Shown: positions 22,395-30,458 of the stretch, in pieces | Layout of the letters: every line of letters begins with the position of its first letter | Position numbering within the stretch: the first letter of the stretch is position 1 | Assembly (NCBI GenBank): GCA_025356015.1 | Contig: JANXYO010000046.1 | Location: forward strand, 1-32,554 | DNA length: 32,554 nt | From: Spirochaetaceae bacterium | GTDB taxonomy: Bacteria; Spirochaetota; Spirochaetia; Treponematales; Rectinemataceae | Direction of reading: 5' to 3' | Notes under the pieces: generated by a model | What the model saw: only the letters and a program-made list of their open reading frames with translations | Told to the model about the DNA's origin: nothing | Database searches by the model: none | Position numbers and translations under genes: made by a program

Positions 22395-22751
22395 TCACTC
22401 GGGGACCATGGGATCGGTCGCGCCGGGCTGCGATTGGCCCTGGACCAGCCTCAGGAACCTCTCCCTCTGCCGGTCGTTCCGGAAGGAAGTGACTTCGTAG
22501 CCCAGGATCGTGGATCTGGGGCCCTCGTTGAACCACTTCATCTGGGCCTCGATATCGATGGGTCCAGTCCCGGCCCTAAGGGGGGTGATGCGGATCTGCT
22601 CCTCCCTCCCTACCGCAATCTCGGGCGGGCCCTGGAGCATGACGCCGATTCCGCCCTCGCTCACGTCATAGAGGCTGCCGCTGGCCCCTGAGCTCCGGAG
22701 TGTCACCCGGCCCCCGACCTGGATCCGCGCAAGCCTGCGATGCTCACCCAT
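22395..22751 (-). CDS. PilZ-domain protein (candidate c-di-GMP receptor)
   Basis: A 118-residue single-domain PilZ protein. ATG 22751 is chosen because AGGAGG lies 9 bases upstream; the in-frame GTG at 22769 overlaps that site. The two c-di-GMP-binding elements are visible: the N-terminal RRLAR (residues 5-9, RxxxR type) and YDVSEGGIGV (28-37, D/N-x-S-x-x-G). Later beta strands (IDIEAQMKWFN, ILGYEVTSFRNDRQRERF) and a terminal helix complete the fold. It probably switches a partner protein on ligand binding, commonly in motility or secretion. No diguanylate cyclase lies in the window. It is followed by the convergent ccdA gene. Confidence 0.86.
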   Translation of the reverse strand: MGEHRRLARIQVGGRVTLRSSGASGSLYDVSEGGIGVMLQGPPEIAVGREEQIRITPLRAGTGPIDIEAQMKWFNEGPRSTILGYEVTSFRNDRQRERFLRLVQGQSQPGATDPMVPE

Positions 22752-22819
22752 GCTTGGCCACCTCCTCACAAGCCGAAGGTACCAAGGACCGGACTGGGAT
22801 GGACAGGAGAATGTTCTGT

Positions 22820-23770
22820 CTACAGCCGGCTTCGCCTGAGTCTCTCGAGCCAGACCACTGCCATGGCAAGGACCAGGCGAGGCACGGTGATCCAGAACAG
22901 GGGGCAGCCCAGGGCGAGGAAGAGGGCCGTGTCCTCCATGAGCGAGTGGCAGATCCCGGCGTGATGGTTAAGCAGATCGCCCTCCTCCCTGCTCATTCCC
23001 CCCGACTCGATCTGCTCGACGATGATGCCGGCTCCGTAGCCATAGCCCACGACATTTATCACGATCCAGAGGAAGCTGGCCCGCTCGGGAAGGCCCAGGA
23101 TCTTCATGAAGGAAGCGAGGAGCCGCGCGAGGGCATCCATGATCATGAACTCCTCCAGCAGGCGCTGGGCTATCATGATGCCCAGCACGATGAGGAGGAT
23201 GCGCAGGGCCAGGATCGCCGTCGACGATGCCCAGGCGAGGAGCATCGGGAGAAAATCCGGTCGCTGGACCTGGGCGGAGTGGCCCTGGCCGGCCAAACCG
23301 AGGGAATGGGGAAGGAGGGCATTGAAGAGCCATCCGGCGAGGAAGGCGACGACCAGCCTCAACACCGCCATCTTGACCGCGGAGGAGCCGGCCTTCTTCA
23401 TGACCGCCGTCTCCATGATGAGGTTGTGGGCGGTGAGGCACATGATGGCGAGGATGGTGGTCTGGCGCAGGTCGAGGCCCAGGGAGCCCGAGACGGCGAT
23501 CGCGCTGTAGATGTTGAGAAGGACGCTCGAGAGGAACACCAGGGCGCAATCCCCCGAAAGGCCGAGGAGGCGCATGAGTGGGGCCATGACCTGGGCAAGC
23601 CTCAGGAGCAAGCCGCTCCAGCCAAGGAGGGCGACGGCGAGGGTCACCGGCAGGATGATCTTGAACAGAAAGAGGGCGGTCCGCCCCGCGCTCTTCACGC
23701 CGAGCAGGACAGCTGAGGCCGCGCGCGAGCCTATGCTGTCCGGTCTTGTTCCGATGGGGCTGGGGGCCAT
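22820..23770 (-). CDS. nucleoside-recognition (Gate) domain membrane protein
   Basis: A 316-residue polytopic membrane protein with two Gate-type halves, related to SpmA/SpmB and nucleoside transporter cores. The first half (about 25-150) holds LFLFKIILPVTLAVALLGWS and the conserved TAHNLIMETAVMKKAG. The second (about 180-310) holds LLIVLGIMIAQRLLEEF, VINVVGYGYGAGII and NHHAGICHSLMEDTALFLAL, which is the parallel N/H...E motif. At least seven membrane segments are visible. The transported or sensed compound is unknown. ATG 23770 has no Shine-Dalgarno but lies 10 bases after the -10 of a strong promoter, so the mRNA may be almost leaderless. The adjacent GH3-like gene is codirectional. Confidence 0.85.
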   Translation of the reverse strand: MAPSPIGTRPDSIGSRAASAVLLGVKSAGRTALFLFKIILPVTLAVALLGWSGLLLRLAQVMAPLMRLLGLSGDCALVFLSSVLLNIYSAIAVSGSLGLDLRQTTILAIMCLTAHNLIMETAVMKKAGSSAVKMAVLRLVVAFLAGWLFNALLPHSLGLAGQGHSAQVQRPDFLPMLLAWASSTAILALRILLIVLGIMIAQRLLEEFMIMDALARLLASFMKILGLPERASFLWIVINVVGYGYGAGIIVEQIESGGMSREEGDLLNHHAGICHSLMEDTALFLALGCPLFWITVPRLVLAMAVVWLERLRRSRL

Positions 23771-23780
23771 AACCGGGAGG

Positions 23781-23810
23781 ACTCTAGACGCGCCGCGGTG
23801 GGCATGTCAA
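23781..23810 (-). promoter_or_regulatory. strong candidate promoter of the Gate-domain membrane protein
   Basis: Perfect -35 TTGACA (minus 23810-23805), 18-base spacer, -10 TAGAGT (23786-23781), ending 10 bases before ATG 23770. The -35 is flanked by the inverted repeat GGCAT/ATGCC. It lies in the short gap after the GH3-like gene stop. Confidence 0.62.
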
Positions 23811-23822
23811 GGAATGCCGGAC

Positions 23823-25385
23823 CTAGAGCTCGATCCCGATGACCTCGACAGGGCTCCTGCCGGCCGCGTAGCCCTGGCCGGAAAGGAGCCGGGCCACGGC
23901 GGCCACCCCGGCCGCGCTGAAGCCGAAGGCCGCGACGAGGGCCTCGGCCCGGGGGAAAAAGGCGGCATCGTAGGGGTCGCGCATCGCGACCACCACGGTC
24001 CTCGGCACGGATTCCTCGATCAGGCGGGAAAGGCCCTCCTGGGCAGGCCTTAGGTGCGCGTCGTAGCTGAGGATGACGGCGGCGGCGTGCCGCTTCCCAG
24101 ACAGGCCCTGCCCCAGGGATTCTGCCTCGGCGAGGCCAGGGTTGGATGGCAGGGCGATGAGGTCTGCCGTGGGGAAGGCGGCGCGCAGGATCTCCAGCGC
24201 CCCTTGGGTCTCCCCGGCATCGCTTGAGCCCTTTGGGGGCGTGAACACGACGAGGAGGAGGTCCTTGTCCGGAAAGGCGCCCATCGGCGCGCCACGCAGG
24301 ATCGCCAGGGACTCGCCGCGGTCGCGTTCTATCCTGCTCAGCAGGGAGGCCTTCGGGGAAAGGGCACGGGGCCTGGAGGGCCGGGCGGCGAGGAAGCGCG
24401 CGAGGCGCATCCCCGCGACATGGAGCCTCGGCTCGGGCATTTCCCCCGAAGCGCGGGCGGCCGCCATCGCTGATGCCGCGAGCAGGGCCTGTGCGGGCTT
24501 GGCCACTATTGTCAGGTCACAGCCCGCAAGGGCACCGAGGACGACGGCGCTAGGTTTGCCGCTCTCGAGTCCGAGCTCGTCACCGATGACGAGGCCCTTG
24601 AATCCGAGCTGGGCCCTGAGCCTCCCCTCGACAATACGAGCGCTCCGGGCGGCAGGGATCCGCTCGCTCTCGAAGGCGGGAACGAAGGCCCTTCCCACCA
24701 CGATCGCGTCGACACCGGCCCCGATCGCGGCGCCAAAAGGCCGCATCTCGACGCTTTCCATGCGTTCCGGCGGGAGGGCCACGAAGGAGATGCCGTCGAA
24801 GCACTCGGCGCAGGTGGAGCCCAGACCGGGGAAGCGGCCGGCGCAGGAAGCGACTCCTGTCGACGAGAGGCCCCTGACAAAGGCCGAGGCGAGCCTCGAG
24901 ACGAGACGGTGATCCTGTCCGAAGCCGTCGAGGACGCCCGAGAGCGCCTTCGGGTCGGTGGCGAGGTCGAGACGCGGAGCGAGCAGGAGGTCGACCCCGC
25001 AGGCGGCGAGGGCCAGGCCGATGAGCCGGCCCGACCGTTTCGCTGCCGATATCGATCCGAGGGCGGCGAGGCCGAGGGGGCTCAGTGCCGCGGGGAAGGG
25101 AGGCAGGCCAAAGCCCGGTCCAGGGAAGCCGCCGATCGCGATGAGGGCCCGGCCGAGCCCAGCCTCGGCACATTGGGTCCGCGCGAGACGCGCGAGGGAA
25201 GCCAGGCGATCGGGATCCAAGAGGGTCGCCCCCGCAAAGAGGAAGGCATTGATGCCGGCAGAGGCGTAGCGGGCGATGACCAGCTCGGGGCCATCGCCTC
25301 CCTCGTCGGCCTGGCCCTCGGCTGGCACTCCGGCGAGGATCATGCCAGCCGCCGGCGGGAGGCGGCTCGTCCTCTGTCCCTTCAT
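23823..25385 (-). CDS. degenerate glycoside hydrolase family 3 (NagZ-like) protein
   Basis: A 520-residue cytoplasmic protein (no signal peptide) with the layout of a NagZ-type beta-N-acetylhexosaminidase: a (beta/alpha)8 domain to about 350, then an alpha/beta domain. Fold markers are GVDLLLAPRLDLATDP (130-145) and GFKGLVIGDELGLES (261-275), where Asp269 stands at the catalytic nucleophile position. Other key residues are missing. The substrate-binding KHFPGHG is AGRFPGLG (182-189). The acid/base Asp-His dyad of NagZ (GDT..DSH) reads GSTCAECF (189-196). The early DEGG..R motif is replaced by GGFPGPG (85-91). It may be inactive or have a changed specificity. An AGGA element lies 7 bases before ATG 25385. 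It is codirectional with malQ upstream. Confidence 0.8.
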   Translation of the reverse strand: MKGQRTSRLPPAAGMILAGVPAEGQADEGGDGPELVIARYASAGINAFLFAGATLLDPDRLASLARLARTQCAEAGLGRALIAIGGFPGPGFGLPPFPAALSPLGLAALGSISAAKRSGRLIGLALAACGVDLLLAPRLDLATDPKALSGVLDGFGQDHRLVSRLASAFVRGLSSTGVASCAGRFPGLGSTCAECFDGISFVALPPERMESVEMRPFGAAIGAGVDAIVVGRAFVPAFESERIPAARSARIVEGRLRAQLGFKGLVIGDELGLESGKPSAVVLGALAGCDLTIVAKPAQALLAASAMAAARASGEMPEPRLHVAGMRLARFLAARPSRPRALSPKASLLSRIERDRGESLAILRGAPMGAFPDKDLLLVVFTPPKGSSDAGETQGALEILRAAFPTADLIALPSNPGLAEAESLGQGLSGKRHAAAVILSYDAHLRPAQEGLSRLIEESVPRTVVVAMRDPYDAAFFPRAEALVAAFGFSAAGVAAVARLLSGQGYAAGRSPVEVIGIEL

Positions 25386-25455
25386 GGAACTATCCTATTG
25401 CATCGCCGGACCGAAGGTAAGCACAAAGGCACAGGCCTCCCTCCCCTGGCCAGGC

Positions 25456-27456
25456 TCAGCGCTGACGGGCGGCGCAGAGCCTCGCCACCTTCGCGCCGAG
25501 CTCGGCGTCGGAGGCGAGGGCCTCGATGCTCGCGGGCATCCTGTAGCGCCAGTTCCCCTCGCCCACGGTGCCGGGAACGTTGATGCGCTCCCGTCTCGGA
25601 TCAGCCGGCCTCTTCTCCGGGCTCATCGCTATGAGGTCCTGGATCGAGTACACGACGAAGCGGGAGTTGGACCTGGCGATAGCCTCGAGGGCCAGGGCGA
25701 CAGCCTGGGCGTCGAGGGTCTCGGGGCAGGGACCGATGCCCCGGCCCAGGCAGTCCTCCAGGAAGGCCCAGACCATGCCGCGGTCGGCCTCGGTCGACCA
25801 CCACTCCCTGAGCGATGATGAGTCGTGGACAGAGGGCGTCGCCACCGTGAGGCGTGGGTACTCCGAGAGGGGCTGGTAGGGCTGGCCCGGGAGTCGCCAG
25901 AGCCTCGTCCAACGGAGGACGCGAAGGCCGAGTATGCCGAGTTCCCCCAGGACCTGGGGCACGCAGTCCGGCACGGCGCCGAGGTCCTCGGCGCAGGGGA
26001 GCATGGGAACCGCCGCCTTGAGGACGCCGAGGAGCCTGCGCCCGGTGCGGGCCCACAGGGACTCGGAGGCGGCACGCTTGCGGGAAAAGAGGGACTCGAG
26101 CTCGCCGCGCTCCGAGTCCGAGAGGCTCGGCCAGGCCGAGGCCTCGTAGTGGCGCCAGGCGGGGGCGAAGGAGCCGGGCTTGAACTCGTAGAGGACGCGG
26201 TCCCTCCATGCCCGCCCGAGGAAATCGATGCTGGCAGGCGAGAGCTTGGTCCCCGAGGCTCGAGCGGCCTCGGCTATGTCGAGCTCGCCCTCGATGCCTG
26301 CCCTGAAAAGGAAGAGGTCCTCCTTGCCGATGCGTTCGAGGACGGCCAGGATCGCGTCGGCGGCCTCGGCTCCACAAGCCGCCTCGATGGAGGACAGGCG
26401 GACGTGGGGCCGGCTCAGCCAGCGTATCCGGGCGGAATCAAGGCCCAAGGCCTCGAGCTCCTGTCCACTTATGTCCTCCTCGGGAACAAACCGCCCCAGA
26501 TAGCCTGAACCAGCCCTCTGTCCGATCGACCATATCCTGAAGAATCCCAGCACGTGGTCGATGCGGTAGGCCGAGTAGTACTTGTCGGCCTCTCTTAGCC
26601 GATCTACCCAGAAGCCGAAGCCCTGGGCCTCAAGGGCCTGCCAGTCGTAGATGGGGAAACCCCAGTTCTGGCCTAGTTCGGCGTACATGTCGGGCGGGGC
26701 CCCCGCCACGAGGCTGAGGTCGAAGACTTCGCGCTGGCTCCAGACGTCAGCCGAGTCGCGGTTCATGAGGATGGGGATGTCGCCCATGAGCTCGATGCCG
26801 AGCTTGGCCAGATGGGAGGCGGCCGCGGCGAACTGGCCCTCGGCGCGGAGCTGGAGCCAGGCCCAGAAGTCGAGCCGTGACGACAAGGAGGCCTCGGACC
26901 ACAGACCTTCGATGTCTGCCTTCGTGGGCTCGCGAAGCGATGCCCACTCCCACCAGGGCTTGCCGTCGTTCCTGCGCTTGCACTCGACGAAGGCCGCGTA
27001 GGCGCGCACCCAGGGGTTGGCGAGGATCCATCTGTCCAGCTCCGTCCTCGATCCATGGCCCAGCTCCTCCCAGAGCCGCCACAGTATCCCCAGCTTGGCC
27101 TCGAGGAGCTCCTCGTGGGGCACCGAATCGGCCGTGCCGAAGCGCGCGATGAGCGATTCCGCCTCGGCCGCCAATTTCTTGGCCGCGGCGCTCGTCCTAC
27201 TGAGTTCGGGGAAATCGGAGATCCTCAGGTACAGCGGGTGGAGGGCGAAGGCCGAGAGGGCGCTATAGGGCGAGGTCTGGCTTCCCGTATCATTGACAGG
27301 AAGGAGCTGCACGAGGCCGAGGTCCCAGGAAGCGGCCAGGTCGCCCATCGCGGCGAGGTCGGGGAATTCGCCGCAGCCCGGTGATCTGGCGCTGCGAAGG
27401 CTCGAGAGCGGGACCGCAAGGCCGCTCAGGGCCTTTTCATCGTGGGCGAAGCGCAT
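25456..27456 (-). CDS. malQ: 4-alpha-glucanotransferase (amylomaltase, GH77)
   Basis: Cytoplasmic disproportionating enzyme that transfers maltodextrin segments between glucans in maltose and glycogen metabolism. The 666-residue product is longer than the roughly 500-residue bacterial minimum. Landmarks are LGLVQLLPVNDTGSQTSPYS (46-65, substrate cleft), GDIPI (225-229), APPDMYAELGQNWGFPIYDW (253-272), the nucleophile Asp300 in YRIDHVLGFFRIW, acid/base Glu490 in CAEDLGAVPD, and His544-Asp545 in TPSVHDSSSLREWW. All catalytic residues are present. The extra length lies mostly in helical insertions at about 85-215. It is preceded by a TATACT box and AAGGA at the start. It is a single gene between radA and the GH3-like gene. 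Confidence 0.96.
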   Translation of the reverse strand: MRFAHDEKALSGLAVPLSSLRSARSPGCGEFPDLAAMGDLAASWDLGLVQLLPVNDTGSQTSPYSALSAFALHPLYLRISDFPELSRTSAAAKKLAAEAESLIARFGTADSVPHEELLEAKLGILWRLWEELGHGSRTELDRWILANPWVRAYAAFVECKRRNDGKPWWEWASLREPTKADIEGLWSEASLSSRLDFWAWLQLRAEGQFAAAASHLAKLGIELMGDIPILMNRDSADVWSQREVFDLSLVAGAPPDMYAELGQNWGFPIYDWQALEAQGFGFWVDRLREADKYYSAYRIDHVLGFFRIWSIGQRAGSGYLGRFVPEEDISGQELEALGLDSARIRWLSRPHVRLSSIEAACGAEAADAILAVLERIGKEDLFLFRAGIEGELDIAEAARASGTKLSPASIDFLGRAWRDRVLYEFKPGSFAPAWRHYEASAWPSLSDSERGELESLFSRKRAASESLWARTGRRLLGVLKAAVPMLPCAEDLGAVPDCVPQVLGELGILGLRVLRWTRLWRLPGQPYQPLSEYPRLTVATPSVHDSSSLREWWSTEADRGMVWAFLEDCLGRGIGPCPETLDAQAVALALEAIARSNSRFVVYSIQDLIAMSPEKRPADPRRERINVPGTVGEGNWRYRMPASIEALASDAELGAKVARLCAARQR

Positions 27457-27478
27457 TGTCCTTGGGACCTCCGGCTAC

Positions 27479-27484
27479 AGTATA
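27479..27484 (-). promoter_or_regulatory. malQ: candidate -10 box of malQ
   Basis: TATACT on minus, 22 bases before ATG 27456, within GACTATACTG. The -35 is weak (TTGTTT with a 20-base spacer). It lies in the 88-base gap after the radA stop. Confidence 0.42.
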
Positions 27485-27544
27485 GTCCGAGGGAACCCAG
27501 GATGAAACAAGCTTGAGCCTCCCTTTTCCTTGTCCACCCGGCCT

Positions 27545-28936
27545 TCAGTCCTTTTCGGCCTCGTGGACGCGGGCACCGAAGACTGCCTTGAGGGCTTCCT
27601 TGATGGTCCTCACTCCCTTCCACTCAGCTCCCGCCTCGCTCCCGCGATCCGACCGCCTCGCCTCGGTCTCGCCGGGGGGCCCCACGAGTGTCGAGAAGCC
27701 CAGGGCGGCGGCGGCCTTGGCCCTGCGCCTCATCTGGCGAACGGGCCTCACCTCTCCCGCGAGGGAGAGCTCGCCGGCCAGGACCACGTCCTTGGGCAAG
27801 GCCACGCCCGAGCGGGCCGAATAGAGGGCGCAGGCAAGGGCGAGGTCGACGCCAGGCTCGGTCAGGCGGATCCCTCCTGCGACGTTCACGTAGATGTCCT
27901 GGTCGGAGAACCTGGCTCCGGTGTGCTTCTCGAGGACGGCCGCGATGCGCGACACCCTCGCAGCGTCGATCCGCTCGGAGTAGACCCTGGTGAGGCCGGC
28001 CTTGGCGGGCACCGTCAGGGCCTGGATCTCGACGAGGAGTATCCTCGAGCCCTCGTGCACGGGTGCCACCGCGGCACCGGCCGGCATCCCGTCCTCTCGC
28101 CTCACGAGGAACAGGCCCGATGCGTCGCTGACCTCCTCGAGGCCGGTCTCCCCCATCCGGTAAAGCCCCACCTCCTCGGCGCTCCCGAAGCGGTTCTTGC
28201 TGGCGCGCAGGACCCTCATGTCGCCGTCGCCCTGCTCAAAGCCGAGCACCGCGTCGACCAGGTGCTCCGCGGCCTTCGGGCCGGCGATGATACCCTCCTT
28301 GGTGACATGGGCCACGAGGATGATCGCCGAGTCGTGTTCTTTCGCCCAACTCGTCAGTTCCATCGCGCAGTATTTGATCTGGTTCGCGGTGCCCGGGACG
28401 GCCCCGGCCTCGTCGGCCCTGAGGGTCTGGATGGAATCGACGACAGCCACCGTGGGCCGCACCGCATCCAGGGCCGCGCGCACGAGACCCAGGTCGCCCG
28501 AGCAGAAGACCTCAAGGCCATCCCTGACGCAGCCGAGCCTCTCTGCCCTGAGCTTGATCTGGGCTGGTGACTCCTCGCCCGAGATGTAGAGGAGCCTTCC
28601 CTTGGTGGCTGCCCTTGCCAGGACCTGGAGGAGGAGGGTGCTCTTGCCTATGCCTGGCTCCCCGCCCAGGAGGACTACCGAGCCGCGCATGATCCCCCCG
28701 CCCAGGACGCGGTCCATCTCGGCCGAGCCAGTGGGGATCCTGGTTTCTTTGCCCGTCTCTATCGAGGCGATGGGAAGGGGAAAGGTCTCCCCACCCCTCT
28801 CGGCCCTGGCCTGGGCGAGGGCGGTCTCCCTGAGGGTGTTCCACTGACCGCATTCAGGGCAGCGCCCCAGCCATTTCGGTTCGCTGTGGCCGCAGGAGCT
28901 GCAGCGGTAGACTAGGGCTTTCTTCTTCGCGCTCAT
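27545..28936 (-). CDS. radA: DNA repair protein RadA (Sms)
   Basis: RecA-related ATPase and helicase that processes branched recombination intermediates. The 463-residue product has the standard three parts. An N-terminal zinc finger has Cys12, Cys15, Cys26 and Cys29 (CSSC...CPEC). The RecA-like core has Walker A GEPGIGKST (92-100), Walker B VAVVDSIQ (163-170) and the RadA-specific KNRFG (247-251). A Lon-protease-like C-terminal domain (about 280-463) includes DIYVNVAGGIRLTEPGVDLA. The length and motifs are normal. ATG 28936 is 8 bases after a TAGGAT box, with a poor Shine-Dalgarno (AGGA at 9 bases, inside that box), so the mRNA may be leaderless. It diverges from a small membrane protein gene. 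Confidence 0.97.
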   Translation of the reverse strand: MSAKKKALVYRCSSCGHSEPKWLGRCPECGQWNTLRETALAQARAERGGETFPLPIASIETGKETRIPTGSAEMDRVLGGGIMRGSVVLLGGEPGIGKSTLLLQVLARAATKGRLLYISGEESPAQIKLRAERLGCVRDGLEVFCSGDLGLVRAALDAVRPTVAVVDSIQTLRADEAGAVPGTANQIKYCAMELTSWAKEHDSAIILVAHVTKEGIIAGPKAAEHLVDAVLGFEQGDGDMRVLRASKNRFGSAEEVGLYRMGETGLEEVSDASGLFLVRREDGMPAGAAVAPVHEGSRILLVEIQALTVPAKAGLTRVYSERIDAARVSRIAAVLEKHTGARFSDQDIYVNVAGGIRLTEPGVDLALACALYSARSGVALPKDVVLAGELSLAGEVRPVRQMRRRAKAAAALGFSTLVGPPGETEARRSDRGSEAGAEWKGVRTIKEALKAVFGARVHEAEKD

Positions 28937-28944
28937 AACGCGTA

Positions 28945-28973
28945 ATCCTACGGGTAATGGCCCTGCGCTTCAA
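28945..28973 (-). promoter_or_regulatory. radA: candidate radA promoter
   Basis: On minus: TTGAAG (28973-28968), 17-base spacer, TAGGAT (28950-28945), ending 8 bases before ATG 28936. Its -35 coincides with the position expected for the -35 of the divergent gene. TAGGAT also contains AGGA, so a Shine-Dalgarno role is the alternative reading. Confidence 0.48.
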
Positions 28974-28990
28974 GGACGAAAAAAAAGCGC

Positions 28991-28996
28991 TATACT
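28991..28996 (+). promoter_or_regulatory. candidate -10 box of the 134-residue membrane protein
   Basis: TATACT, 36 bases before ATG 29033. With a 16-base spacer the -35 reads TTCAAG (28969-28974), overlapping the divergent radA -35. Upstream of the box is a run of eight As (28979-28986). Confidence 0.5.
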
Positions 28997-29032
28997 CTAC
29001 GGAGGATTCCAGATTTCCAAGGAGTTTCTTCG

Positions 29033-29437
29033 ATGGCAAAACGATCACTGACCAATTTCGGCTCGCTCTTCTTCCTCCAGCTCGCCCTCGGGGCCTTCTT
29101 CCTCGCCCTCGGGATTATGGGAGTGAACAACTACCAGTCCAGCACCAGGGGCCTTATGGCCCTCTTCGCCAAGAACGACACCTTCAAGCTCGCTGCCTCC
29201 ATTACCGAGCTGGTCATGGGCGGAGTCCTTCTTCTCGGCCTCTTCGTTTCGGTGTCCTCGGCCCTCGCGAAGATCCTCAGCATCGCCCTCTTCCTGCTCT
29301 GGGGCCTCTACATGGTGATGACCTTCATTATCAATGGTTTCATCGAACCGAATTTCGTGACCTGGCTCTACAACATTTCCTGGAACGCGGTGATCCTGGT
29401 CTCGCTCTGGATTGTCGGGAGCAAATACACGGCCTAA
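29033..29437 (+). CDS. small four-helix membrane protein, unrecognised
   Basis: A 134-residue inner-membrane protein of unknown function. AAGGAG (29019-29024) lies 8 bases before ATG 29033. Four hydrophobic segments are visible: LFFLQLALGAFFLALGIMGV (12-31), ITELVMGGVLLLGLFVSVSS (56-75), AKILSIALFLLWGLYMVMTF (78-97) and ISWNAVILVSLWIVG (114-129). Loops are short; the one between the first two helices is polar (NNYQSSTRGL...KNDTFK). The overall pattern recalls small DoxX-like or DUF4383-like membrane proteins, but no motif allows an assignment. It ends 57 bases before the MarR-GNAT gene, which has its own promoter. Confidence 0.78.
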   Translation: MAKRSLTNFGSLFFLQLALGAFFLALGIMGVNNYQSSTRGLMALFAKNDTFKLAASITELVMGGVLLLGLFVSVSSALAKILSIALFLLWGLYMVMTFIINGFIEPNFVTWLYNISWNAVILVSLWIVGSKYTA

Positions 29438-29458
29438 GGAGACAGGGTCGAAATTTGA

Positions 29459-29487
29459 TTGACTTAGGCAACTATCTAGGCTAAACT
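29459..29487 (+). promoter_or_regulatory. promoter of the MarR-GNAT gene, apparently leaderless
   Basis: TTGACT (29459-29464), 17-base spacer, TAAACT (29482-29487), ending 7 bases before ATG 29495. No Shine-Dalgarno sequence precedes the ATG (only CGCCCC). The spacer contains a direct repeat TAGGC (29465-29469 and 29477-29481), on one helical face at 12-base spacing, a possible operator for the encoded MarR domain. Confidence 0.68.
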
Positions 29488-29494
29488 TCGCCCC

Positions 29495-30433
29495 ATGAAA
29501 GAGATAGGGCCCTCCGGTGGGGACCTCGATGCCGGCATTGCTGGCTTGAGGTCCTTCACCCGTTTCTTCACCGGCAAGATGGGAGTCCTCAGGGAAGGAC
29601 TCCTTGGGAGCCCCTATTCCCTCACCGAGGCAAGAGTGATCTTCGAGCTTTCCCAGGCTTCGCAAAGGAGCGCCTCCGATCTCTGCCAGAACCTTGGCCT
29701 CGATCCAGGCTACCTGAGCAGGATTCTGGGCCGCTTCGAGAAGGCCGGACTCGTTGAAAGAACTGTCTCGCAGTCTGATTCCAGGCGGCGGACGATCGCC
29801 CTGAGCCCGGCCGGCCGCTCGGCCTTCGAGCTCCTCGATTCCCGTTCCAGGGAGAACGCAGCAGCCATCGTCGGGCCCCTCGACCGGGTGGCGCGGGCAG
29901 AACTCCTCGCGGCCCTGCGCAGCGCTGAAGCCCTGCTCGGGGGCCAGGGGAGCTCTCCCCTTCGCCTGAGGGATCCCGAGCCGGGGGACCTGGGCTGGGT
30001 CGTCGAGCGGCACGGCGCCATCTACGAGCGCGAGTACGGCTGGGACTCGAGCTTCGAGGCGCTGGTGGCGCGCATCGTCGCCGACTACGCGGCCAGCCAC
30101 GATCCGGGCCTCGAGAAGTGCTGGATAGCGGAACTCCACGGGAAGCCCGTCGGCTCCGTATTCGTCGTGAAATCCGACGAGGAGACCGCCAAGCTCCGCC
30201 TCCTCCTCGTCGAGCCCGACGCCAGGGGCCTCGGGCTTGGGAAGCGGCTCGTCGACGAGTGCGTGCGCTTTTCGAGGGACCGGGGCTACCGGAAGCTGGT
30301 CCTGTGGACAAACAGCGTCCTGACCGCGGCCCGGGCCATCTATGCGGCCGCGGGCTTCATCCTGGTGGCAAGCGAGGCCCAGCGCATCTTCGGCGCCGAC
30401 CTCGTGAGCGAGACCTGGGAGCTCGCTCTCTAG
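29495..30433 (+). CDS. MarR-type transcriptional regulator fused to a GNAT acetyltransferase
   Basis: A 312-residue two-domain protein. Residues about 15-145 are a MarR winged helix: SLTEARVIFELSQASQRSAS, then DLCQNLGLDPGYLSRILGRF as the recognition helix region, and the wing SQSDSRRRTIALSPAGR. Residues about 155-312 are a GNAT domain: acetyl-CoA motif A LLLVEPDARGLGLGKRLVDE (233-252) and motif B ARAIYAAAGFILV. MarR-GNAT fusions are a known bacterial architecture, in which the enzymatic half may act on the ligand, or on proteins, while the other half controls genes. It probably regulates itself. The start is fixed by the promoter, 7 bases upstream. Its 3' end converges on the VWA lipoprotein gene with a 25-base gap. 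Confidence 0.9.
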   Translation: MKEIGPSGGDLDAGIAGLRSFTRFFTGKMGVLREGLLGSPYSLTEARVIFELSQASQRSASDLCQNLGLDPGYLSRILGRFEKAGLVERTVSQSDSRRRTIALSPAGRSAFELLDSRSRENAAAIVGPLDRVARAELLAALRSAEALLGGQGSSPLRLRDPEPGDLGWVVERHGAIYEREYGWDSSFEALVARIVADYAASHDPGLEKCWIAELHGKPVGSVFVVKSDEETAKLRLLLVEPDARGLGLGKRLVDECVRFSRDRGYRKLVLWTNSVLTAARAIYAAAGFILVASEAQRIFGADLVSETWELAL

Positions 30434-30458
30434 GCCCGAGCCGCCTCGAATCTCGCCT

